Shown piece by piece: positions 12,052 through 21,959 of a stretch of 64,000 nt of DNA (position 1 is the stretch's first letter; the number at the start of each line of letters is the position of its first letter). The notes beneath the pieces were generated by a model that saw nothing but the letters and a program-made list of their open reading frames with translations, made no database searches and had not been told where the DNA came from. This DNA comes from Cryphonectria parasitica EP155 (lineage: Eukaryota; Ascomycota; Sordariomycetes; Diaporthales; Cryphonectriaceae). Location of the stretch: assembly GCF_011745365.1 (NCBI RefSeq), contig NW_024468912.1:1984001-2048000 (forward strand), read 5' to 3'. A program made the translations under genes and the position numbers.

Positions 12052-13745
12052 AATGGAAAGGATTGGCAATGGGCTGCAGGTGGTGGCTCTGGAGAAGTGG
12101 TGATAGACATATGATGGCTTGTAATGGTGCACAGCGTATGTTTTGCGAGGAAGATAAATACCTGGTGCGGCAAGGTTCATTCTGAAAAGCCGACGTCTTC
12201 ATGGTTGATTTCAAAAGGCGTCGGTAGTTTTTTTTTTCCAGCATACACACACATGAACGATTGAACGCAAGCCTGCAGATAGGTTATGTCAAACAGAGCC
12301 ATCATGAATGAGCGCATGGTCTATACGAAGAGTTTCAGACTCAAAAATACGGAAGAAGCTTAGGCGCAATGCACAATGTCGCCGTGGTTTCTTTGTCTCG
12401 ATATGTCGAGACAGGCTGTTACTGTTACCAGAAGTAATGCTGTGTGGGCAGGGTCCATCCTGCAGCGCTGCACCAGTGAGGTCATGGTTTGAGGGCAGGG
12501 GGGTTCCTGCAGGGTTGCTCAACGACATACGATGGTAAGGCGCGACCCCCCTAACATTGTGGTAACCATGGTACAAAGTACATTATCAGTACCCGCCCCA
12601 ACGAACTGTGGTATAGTGCCATGATAGGCTCAGAGAGCAAGCAAGAACCCTGACCTGAAGCGAAACCAAGAGCTCTTAACTTTTGGGCTGGGGGGGTTTT
12701 TTTTTAACCCTGTGTTGAATTTTTTTTTTTCTCCTTCCCTTCCCATCTCTCTTGTCTACCCATTCATCTGTTGCATGGGAAGAAGAGAGAGAGAGAAAAA
12801 AATCTGACTCGGACTGAGGCCTTTCCTTCTCAATTGTGTACAAGTTTCTGAATCATTCTTTTTTCGAGGACCCCTCGACGGCTTATTACATACTGTAGTA
12901 GTACAAGCCTGACTCTCTCACATTCTACCTCGGAACTGACAAACTCTCGAGTCGAGATTTCGAGGTAACGGGAATAAAATCTGCTGACCTGGCCTGTCCT
13001 CTCACTGTTCCCGGCGGCTGTTCTCTGGGGCTGCGCCTCGTGTGTCGAACGGGTCTGCCAAGTCAGTCACTTTCCTGGTTTTGGGGTGTTTTTTCTCTCT
13101 CTCTCTCTCTCTCTCTGTTCTTTATCGAGATCTAAACGAGCCGAGGATGTGATAAATAATAATAATGATAATAAAACAGGGCGGAGACAACGCAGGTCAC
13201 ACCAGCCTGCTTGTCCAGAGACGGAAACCACCCTTGTCGCCTTGTTTTCTTCTTCTTCTTGGGGCCCTTGTTGGCGATTTGAAGGTTATTCCTGCAGTGT
13301 CTTATTCTTTCTCTTGGGTCCACGACGAGCCATTGAGAGAGAGTGTGTGAGAGAGAGCCACGCAATAATAGTTCTCTCTCGACTGCTACGGTTTACAGTA
13401 CGGCTCACGGCCATTCGAGATCTGTCTGAAACCGCGAGACAACGCCGTGGTGAGAGAGAAAGAGCGAGAGGAAGGAGGAAATAGTTCTCATTGGGGGGAA
13501 AGAAAGGTCACACCTGGAAGAGGTCCGTGACAGGACCACTGCCAGTCGAACACGAGCGGCTGAGCAGAAGAGAGAGAGAGAGAAAAAGGAGAAGAAGAAA
13601 AAAAAAGGGGGTCCCAGTAATTATTAGGACTGGGACTCGGGCTGGAGGAGGAAGGGTGCTCAAACAACAGGACAGGATAACGCCATCGGACCCCTATACA
13701 TGTAACATACATATGTACATGTATATATAGTAGGGTCTCGAGGAA
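12052..13745. other. intergenic, long leader of the bZIP gene
   Basis: Contains T- and G-runs near 12690-12730, a (CT) tract at 13093-13116, and a purine-rich leader with GA repeats up to the bZIP start. The proximal part resembles a long 5' UTR. No coding signal seen. Confidence 0.4.
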
Positions 13746-15610
13746 ATGTCCCACAAAGACTCCATCACGGCGGCATCTCCATCGACTCAGTCCACGGGGA
13801 GCCGCAGCGCCACGCCCGGCGTCAAGAGAGACCTGTCTGCCATTGAGGTCAGCACCGGCTCGATCATGAACGGTGGCGACTCCTCGCAGCACTCGGCGCC
13901 AGGCTCACCAATGGGGCCCGACTCTAAGAAGAGAAAATCCGTTCCTGGCTCACGGGGTGTGGCCAATCTGACCCCGGAGCAGCTGGCCAAGAAACGTGCC
14001 AATGGTATGTCACCCTCTTCCATTCCTCCCCTCCACTCCATCTCCTGTATTTCATAATGCGCAATGGCATGACTGATATTTTGTATCCAACAGATCGTGA
14101 GGCACAGAGAGCCATCCGCTCTCGGACAAAACTCACGATAGAGAACCTCGAGAGGAGGATCCGTGAGCTCACCTCACAGCAGCCATATCAGGAGCTGCAG
14201 GCTGCTCTCAGGGCCAAGGAGGCGGTCGAGGCCGAAAATGCCGACATCAAGCGGCGGCTGGCCTCGATCGTGGCCCAAATCAGCCCCATCATCACGCAGT
14301 CGCCTTCTGGGCATTCCGTCATGCCCTCGCCAGGCCAGTCCTTCATACCCACGACGGCCACCCCGGGCCCTACCCATGCCGCCGCCGCCGCCGCTGCTGC
14401 GAGTGTTAACAACACATCGACGCCATCCAGTGTAGCGTCCCCTCCAGCGACGTCTGTCGATCCTTATGCGCAGTGGAACTCGGCCGCGTCGAGCACCAGT
14501 GGTGGCCCTACTGCACCACCGCTTCATGCGGCGTACAGGGCACAGCTGAGCCAGCAGCGACACGAGCTTGCTCATGGCTTGGAGTTGGGCTCGGAGAGAC
14601 TCGGCCTCGGCTTTCTCCTGGAACAGGTCAAGGGTTCCACCTCCAACAGGGCCCAAGATATGTCTGGTGGTGGTGGTGAGGCGGTGGTATGTCAGTCTGC
14701 AACAGGGTATCGCGAGGGGCCGCCTCCACAGATGGGCATGGCCAACCAGCACCAACACCAACAGCAGTACATGGTCTCGGCGCGCGACAGTGCGCTGCAG
14801 AGCGCCATCGACCCAGTCCTGCAGGGCGCGATAGATCCTGCCCTGTCGAACCACCAGCACCACTCGACGCCTGTCAAAAACTGCGAGCCGACCTGCACGC
14901 TGGACAGCCTACTGCTCGAGTTCCTCCGCGAGCGGCGGCAGCGCGCGGCCGAGGGTTTTCCCTCGCACGAGATCATTGGGCCTCGCTGGCCCAACATATC
15001 GTCCATGCTGAACCCCATGAGGGAAGCCCACCCGCTGTCCAAGGTCTTCATCGACATCCTGCACACCTTCCCCAACATCAGCCAGTTGCCCGAGCGCGTC
15101 GCCGTGCTCTACATCATGTTCCTCATCATGCGGTGGCAGATCGACCCTTCGCAGGACAACTACGACCGCCTCCCGGATTTTGTGCGGCCCCTCCCCTGCC
15201 AGCTGTACAGCCCCCACGCCGCCTGGCTGGACCATCTCCCCTTTCCCGCCATGCGCGAGCGCCTCATCCACGACTATGCGCCACCAGATGTCTTTCCCTT
15301 CGAGCACTTCTTTGTCCCTTACACCACCACCCTGAGCCTGAACTGGCCCTACGAGGACACCGACACCCTGCTTCAGGGCCCTGCCGAGACCGATGAGCTG
15401 ATGATCAACCCCGTCTTTGAGAGGCACCTGCGCAAGGCCGAGAACTGGTCCCTGGGGGATGCCTTTGCGAGGGCCTTTCCAATGCTTCAAGGGACCTATA
15501 ACCTCAAGCCGGACGGCAAGGCATCCAGCAGTGGTGGTGGTGGTGGTGGTGGTGGTGGTGGCGGTGGTTTCGCCGATGAGAGGAAGCACGGTCCTGAAAC
15601 GCAAACATGA
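13746..15610 (+). CDS. bZIP transcription factor with DUF3425 domain
   Basis: Likely DNA-binding regulator. Exons 13746-14004 and 14094-15610; 591 aa. The intron (GTATGT to CAACAG) splits an Asp codon inside the basic region, so both exons are needed for DNA binding. The basic region reads KKRANDREAQRAIRSRTK (about residues 80-97), with N, A and R at bZIP contact positions, followed by a heptad-type leucine-zipper segment IENLERRIRELTSQ. Residues about 100-340 are Ala/Ser/Pro/Gln-rich. Residues about 345-565 match DUF3425 (LDSLLLEFLRERRQRA, YIMFLIMRWQIDPSQDNYDR, NWPYEDTDTLL, FERHLRKAENWSLG), a domain common in Pezizomycotina bZIP proteins. The C-terminus has a poly-Gly run from a GGT microsatellite (15531-15569). 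Target genes cannot be told from the sequence. Confidence 0.88.
15531..15569. repeat. GGT repeat encoding poly-Gly
   Basis: About 11 GGT triplets in the 3' end of the bZIP reading frame, interrupted once by GGC. Confidence 0.95.
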
Positions 15611-17155
15611 CCCTGCCTTTTAGGACAGCTTTCTGTTACAACAATCATCCCTGAGCGGCTCTTGGGCTGCGGGCGCTTGTCATTCCCAGTAGCTTGTTTG
15701 GTGCCTCTAATACTCTTAAGAGCCAAAGAGAAATATCGGACAAAAACTTGATCATCGAGAAAGTCGGGCTGCTAGACCAGAGAGCGGACGCAAAGTAAGG
15801 AGGGGATCACCACAAAGCCAGATTCACACACGATGGGGACTTACTACTTTGCCATTATCGAGAAATGATACGGCGGCCAGTTCTATCGCCTCCTCCTTCC
15901 CCCCCCCTCCCGGCATGCCGCCTGCTATCCTCCCCCATAGCCGACGGCAAACTCTCTTCCTCTTTTCCCCCGTCCTCTGGTTGGCATATAGGAGTTCGTT
16001 GCCTGCTAGAGATGCAGCCCCTCCTGAGCTTTATGACAGCCAACGAGCCTCTGGTCATCTGCAGGCTGTTCTCACAGCCTCTCTTTCGCTCTTAGACACT
16101 CGGCGGTCTCGGGGGAAACCCCAAGCAAGCGACAACCAAACTGGACAAATGGTCGCAACAACCCAATTCCCCAACCAGAGTCAAAAGGCTCAAATCTTAT
16201 GTCTCTTTCGCTCTCAAAAAGATCATTCCCAGAAGAAAGATTTTCAATGGAAAAGAAACACAGGAGAAAAAGAAGAGAAGAGGGGCAAATAGCCAAGATT
16301 TGTCAAGAAGTTTTTCTGTTCGGAGCCAAGGGGGAGTATATAGATATACACCTACATATATATCTGAGACAAGAAATGCAAGACAATCAGTGTCATAGGG
16401 CTGGGCATTCTATCCAGGGTTTAGGCGATGCTTCTTCTTCTGCCACTCTTTTTTCTTAAGAAAAAAAAATGAAAGAAAAGAAAAAAGAAAAGAAAAGAGG
16501 AAAGAGGAAAGACATTGACAGCGGACACACAAAAAAATCCCCTTGTTTGCTTCGGTTTGTGTGTCCATGAGGGCCTTTTTTTTTTTTTGAAAAGGGGGGG
16601 GGGGGGTTGTCGAGATAGAGGAAGACAAGTATTCCATGCAGGTCGCCTTTCTCTTCCCGTTACACCGACTGTATCGGCATGCATAATGTTATGATGTCCG
16701 TCCTCTGGGCTCGAAATGTGCCCCCGAGAGGAAGAAGAGAGACTTGACACACAAACTGATAGGCACTTTATGCCAGAATTCCACATGTAAGTATACATGG
16801 GCGTGCGTGTGTGCGCATCCATCGATCAATAGGGGAGATAAGTCTGGACTCGGGAAAAAGGCTCTTGGTGCCTCCCTCTCCTGTAAATTGATATGAGCAT
16901 ACAAGAAAATCGCATAGCATGCCGGGCGTGGAATAGGTTGTAAGTGGCAGAACAAATCGTATAAGGATGATGGTATCTCAAATAGCAGCCGCCAGTATCC
17001 TGAACTCCATATATGTGTCCATCCATGTAGGTGTGCGTTTCTGAGATGGACCGCGCCTCATGCAGAGTGTCTCACTCCGTGCGTACGCACTTGTCCATCC
17101 ATATTACTACGCGTACACAAGTTTTCTCTCTCTTTCTCTCTCTCTCTTTTTGGCC
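15611..17155. other. convergent intergenic region
   Basis: Lies between the 3' ends of the bZIP gene (plus) and the DCAF4-like gene (minus). Has A/G-rich and T/C homopolymer stretches (16430-16620, including a G-run near 16597-16609) and a CT tract at 17120-17152. No gene seen. Confidence 0.45.
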
Positions 17156-18936
17156 TCAACAATCCCCGTCCTCATCCTCATCCAGCCCAAAGCTAAACTT
17201 CCTCACCACCGACCCGGCAGCCACCCAGAGGCTCGGGTCTTTTTCCCATGGCATCGCCTGCCACTGCAGCGCCTTGACGACCCCGCCGCCGTCCCCGAGC
17301 TTGAGCCTGTCGAAGTTATCCAGGGCGCCGGCTCTCAGCTTTTTACCAGTTCGCAGTGAGAACACCCCCACGCTGCCGTCGTCCATACCCGCGGCGACAA
17401 CCCGACCGGCGCCCGAGACCCGTGTGATGTCCAGGCCGATGTGAATGTGCGCGGCGTTGCTGTACTCGGGCATTTGTACGACAGACCTGGACGGCGTGAC
17501 CGCCGCCGCCCTCCTGCCACTACGACTGTTACTGCGGCGGACCTCCTGGGTCATCCAGCGCAGGTCATAGACGGCCATGGCGCCCCGCGGCCCAGCGGCG
17601 AGCAGCTGATGCCCGTCGTCAAGGGCCCGCAGGTGTGCGACTGATGAGGGGTGACGGAAGCCATGGAACCCTGGGCTGGTGTCCTGCTGGCAGTCGCCCG
17701 CCCTCGGGTCGAGGCGGAAGAACACGCCGTCCCGGGCCCCGCCGTAGCACACAGGTCCGCCTGTGGGGTGCCAGTCGACGGTCAGCACCTCGCCCCGCGA
17801 GACAGATGAACCGGCTCCGCGAGGGCCTCCCAGGCGCTTGGGCGACCAGTCGTTATTCGGGACCTCAATGTCACCGAGCGTGCACACGCCATGGCTAGTC
17901 GCAAGCAGGGCTACCAGGCCGGAGCCGGTGGGACAGAGGCGAGCGGCGTTGATGGTCAGGCTCTCATTGGGGAAGACGAGGGCCTGGCTGCTTTCGCTTT
18001 GGCCGAGGAGCCAGGCCGGGTGCGGGCTGATCTCGTGCTCGTAAGGATGATAGCTGCTGCCGTCGGTGCCTCCGCCACGGTCGCTCGAGAGTGCGGGGCG
18101 AAAGAAGACGACCTGAGCGAGGGGCGAGCCGGTGGTGAGGTCTGTTTCAGAGGCGGTGCAGGTCAGAAAGATCTGCTGAGAAGGTGCGTGGTAGTTGAGG
18201 GAAGTGATGGTGTCGAACCGAAATGGCTCGCGGTGCACCTCGGCACGGCGCGAGCGGCGCCTGAGAGGGTCGCAGTTGTAGTTGATGTAGGCGTTTGTAT
18301 CGGTAGGGATGTAGCACCCGGCGAGGGTGTAACGGTCGCACGCTGGAAAAGGGTGAGAGTGAGTGAGTGGATGAGGAAATTCCCGAGCTCCAAAGTGGCG
18401 TGCCACACTACCAGAAGAGGGGAAGACATACGCGCATACACAACACCCATGCCCGTCGCCTGGTCATCGCCATTGACCAGCAGACACGAGATGGACTGCC
18501 CACTCCCTCCTCCCCCTTGCTGCTCCTCCTCAGCAAAAACCACACTGCCCTTGTCGCGCAGCCCCCTCGTCCAGCTCTCAACGGGGAGCTCCGGGTCGAC
18601 CAAGGTGCCGAACTCGCGCACCAAGTGGCCGCCGGTCAAGGGGTCAGCAAGAACTCCAGACCGGCGGATGTGGTGCTTAAGCTTTTCGCGACGCTTGCGG
18701 GCCTCGGCCGCGCGCTGCTCCCCGGCCCTGCGCTTCCTGACATTGTCGGCGCTGTAGGAAGCTTCTTGACCACCAGACGGGGCAGCGGCACTGCCAGGTT
18801 GGATCTTAAAGTAGCGGTTCTTGGCTTGGTCTAGAGGAGAAGAGAGTCAGTGAAGGATGGTCTGGATCAGATAGATAGATTTGGTCTGAGAGAGTTACAT
18901 ACCAAAGTAAAAGCCTGGGATCTCTCGATTCTCCAT
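17156..18936 (-). CDS. WD40-repeat protein, DCAF4/WDR21-like
   Basis: Probable substrate receptor for a CUL4-DDB1 ubiquitin ligase, by similarity to DCAF4. Minus-strand exons 18903-18936, 18432-18830, 17156-18342; 539 aa. The 34-nt first exon encodes MENREIPGFYF and joins in phase 1 to DQAKNRYFKIQPG, giving the IPGFYFDxxxNRYFKI start typical of DCAF4. A basic segment (NVRKRRAGEQRAAEARKRR) follows. WD-like blades occupy about residues 190-520: FDTITSLNYHAPSQQIFLT, VLTVDWHPTGGPVCYGGARD, VAHLRALDDGHQLLAAG, GAMAVYDLRWM, ITRVSGAGRVVAAGMDDGSV. AVYDLRW resembles the WDxR box used to bind DDB1. The acidic C-terminus is FGLDEDEDGDC. Family call fairly sure; the substrate is unknown. Confidence 0.82.
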
Positions 18937-20946
18937 CTTGAACGACCAGCCTCAAGAAGAGTAGCCCGGCCCATATGAGGCCTGTGGCCTAAGTGCTTCT
19001 TGCTTGCTGTTGTCGTCGTTGGTGGTGGCGACTGTGGTTGTTGTAGCTGCAGCTTAGAGTTGAACTTTGGGTGTGGTGGGGCTTGGAGTCAGGTCTGACA
19101 TGTGAGGGAAGAGAGAGAGGCAAAAAGCGGAGAAAGGTACGACAGATCTCTGATGGCCCTTACCAACAAGAAAATGCCAACACGGCTAGGCAAGCTTTGG
19201 AGTCTTACCTGTGCTTTCCCAATCTAGTAATGGTTGGGACATGGTCTAGATACGGAGAGCATCATCACGCCTTCCCTCACTGCACTGAGGTTCGCTCTAC
19301 GTCACGTGCGCTGACTGATTTCCCAGGCCTCGAATGTGACTGCCTCGATTTTATTCATGGCTTTGTTCTCTCTCTCGACATAGACATTTGTCACCATCCA
19401 AAACTGAGAAGCCAACACACAAATCATTCAGCCTCGTCAGATAGAAGGGGATCTTCCCTGTCAGCCTTGCCTTACTTTGGTCGGAGAGGGGGTTGGTCAG
19501 GTCAGCCTTGCCCGTTACTGGCCTTCAGGCTGCCACCCCACACAGCAGCCCTAGCTGATCATTTGATGAATTCCCGTTCTGCGATCATGGTATACTATCA
19601 TTTCCTTGCTATCATGAATTATGCTCACTTCATCGTTTTTTTATGTTTCCTCATACTATCGCAATGTCTATAGACTGTCCCACATGCATACGTCAGTACA
19701 CCAGGTATGGCTCAGCTTGAGTTTGGCCTGAGCTCTCCCTGCCCGGCGGCGGCCCCTTCCCATCGTGTTGGGTTTACTACTTTGTACAGTGCAAAGGGCT
19801 CACCGACATATCACGCCACAGGCAAGAGAGGAAAGCCTGGCACCACAATCCCCCTTTTCTCTGCCCCCTCTTCCTCTTTCTAGAAACCTTCCAGAAACCC
19901 AGGAACGCCACCACCTGACCGCTCACCCGCCCACCAATACACTACCATCCGTGGATCCATCCCCCCCCCCCCCCACCCCGTTGCCATCGACCATCTTGCA
20001 GACGGGACCTGAACCTGTACTCCACACTCCTGCATGATGCGCAACTGCATGATCCTTGGGAAGTGAAAAAGGGAGCAACGGCTTCTCGCGGCCCATATAC
20101 CCGTACAGTGTACACAATAAAAAGAGTTTCTATACATGTTGCTTCTTCTTTATGTGGAGAAGGGTAGAGGGGTCGTATAGTATCGGTGGTTCAAGACACC
20201 GAGTAAGATACTATTCTCACTATGAGGCATTTTAGGGCCAATAGTTTATCCCACAGTGTGGACTCCTACAGAAGCCAGTAAGAAAAAGAAATATCATTGG
20301 AACAAAAAAAGGCAAAATGGAGTGATTTTGTCAGGTGCAGCAGATAGATGGGGCAAAATCGTTCCAAGGAAAGAAAACAAAAGAGAGAGAGTGAGAGCGA
20401 GGATTGATCCATGTCATGACTCCATCTGTGCCTGAGCGGCTTTGCTGCAGCCACTTTAACAGAGCAGGAAGGCGGTGATACCCAGTAATTAACTAGTATC
20501 AGAAGGGCAAAAAGGAAAAAAGAAGAAGAAAATAGACTGCCTTGCCCCTCCACCACCCCTCATCCTCACCTGATGACATAGCTAGCATAACTCTGCTTTC
20601 GGGCACTCCGGTTCTGACCCCAACTAACCTTTGAAAGCTCAAACCATCACACCTTTCGACCACAACCACCAATTCTCCAATTGAGATACCATCTTTTGAG
20701 AAACATACCATCAAATTTGGTAAGCAAGGCTCTCAGATCATCCTCTCTTACCTCACCTCTTTTTGCTTTCTTTCCATCATGACTTGACTGTCGGTTTGGG
20801 GGCCCCCGGGGGGGAAGGTGGGGGGAGCTGTGAGCTGGAGGTTATCCATGCGCAGCAAAGCTCGGCGGGTAGACACATCAGAGGACAGACCACCACCACT
20901 CCCTAGCTAACAATCACAGCATCACAGCAACATCACAACACGCAAA
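18937..20946. other. divergent intergenic region
   Basis: Shared promoter space between the DCAF4-like gene (minus) and the ABM-like gene (plus). Includes a C-run at about 19964-19976 and A/G-rich tracts. The longest open frame (19071-19673) opens with a non-ATG codon and shows no domain. No gene supported. Confidence 0.45.
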
Positions 20947-21532
20947 ATGGTCTACACAATCACAGTCCACCTCCATGCCAATGACGATCCAGCATCCGTC
21001 GAAAAGATCAAGGCCAAGCTGATCGAGGCCAGCCGTGTCTACTCCAAGGACAAGGAGACCATCAGCTGGTTCGTCATGCAGTCCACCTCGGACCCGCGTG
21101 ACTTTACCATTGTCGAGCGCTATGAGAATGAGGGCGTGCGTACTTCCTTTTCCCTTCTTCTTCCTCTTCTTCTTCTTCTTCTTCCTCCTCCCCAGCCCCC
21201 TCTTGACCACTCTCACATCCCTGCACCTGTTACTGACTGGCATGTATACAGAGCCAAAAGTACCACCTCGAGAACCCTTACTGGCCTACCTTTGACAAGT
21301 ACGGTATGTTTGTGTGAAGATAATATGATGATACCCCACCCTTCCCCCCCCCCCCAAAAAAGCACAAGACAAAGCCCTATGGAGCAGTCTTTCCCTTTCC
21401 CTAGCCTGAAAAAGAGTGGCTTGATCTTCTAACAGCCCTGATTTCAAAGTGATCCCGCTGCTCGACAAGCCTATGGATCTCAGACGTTTCGAGGAGCTGG
21501 ACACCAGCAAAGATGTTGTGGTCCCTGCTTAG
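20947..21532 (+). CDS. small ABM-domain (antibiotic biosynthesis monooxygenase-like) protein
   Basis: A dimeric ferredoxin-like alpha-beta-barrel protein is predicted; ABM proteins are diverse small oxygenases or ligand-binding proteins, so no substrate is assigned. Exons 20947-21135, 21252-21298 and 21436-21532; 110 aa. The N-terminus MVYTITVHLHANDDPASVEKIKAKL forms the first strand and helix; TISWFVMQSTSDPRDFTIVERYENE is the second half of the barrel; YHLENPYW and LLDKPMDLRRFEEL follow. For the second intron the strong-looking GTATGT donor (21304) breaks frame and meets a stop, whereas GTACGG at 21299 keeps frame to the TAG at 21530-21532, so I used that. The first exon is certain; the third-exon junction is a choice. 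Confidence 0.72.
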
Positions 21533-21959
21533 ATAAGTATTTCTTAGGTATCTAGTAGTTAGCCCATGCCATAGAATTGCCAATGTGGTCTGTGATAAAC
21601 ACAAGAATACTGCCAACACAATGTGCACACACATCTTGATCAGCATACATACACTTCACATGTGATGAGACAGATGACCCAGCACATAGCTATCTTGAAA
21701 TAAAAATACAGACACACATGTACGCAGGATGCGAATCCATCATGTCTTTCACCCAAAGAAACACGAGCTTGAAATGACATTATTTATTCTTGTATTGTAT
21801 TAAGTTCCTCTAATGAACTGCTCTCGACGGGCATTTCTACTCGCTCCATCCTTTTTGTGTAATGCACATGCGAATTAAAGGAAATTGAAAGCCGTCAGCC
21901 ACATCGTGGCAGCGCATAAGTATGGACAGTGGGGTATATCTTCCCTCTCAAATCCTCTC
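21533..21959. other. convergent 3' ends of the ABM gene and pma1
   Basis: Only about 430 bases separate the two stop codons. GAAATAAAAATAC near 21697 (plus) and the complement of TTATTTATTC near 21780 (minus) are plausible poly(A) signals, so the two transcripts may overlap at their 3' ends. Confidence 0.35.

Noticed and set aside
14688..14706. GTATGT...CAACAG pair inside the bZIP exon as an intron
   Set aside because: Only 19 bases apart, too short to splice, and the frame is open through it.
19071..19673. 200-codon plus-strand ORF
   Set aside because: Opens with GTG, ends in a low-complexity hydrophobic segment, and shows no family.
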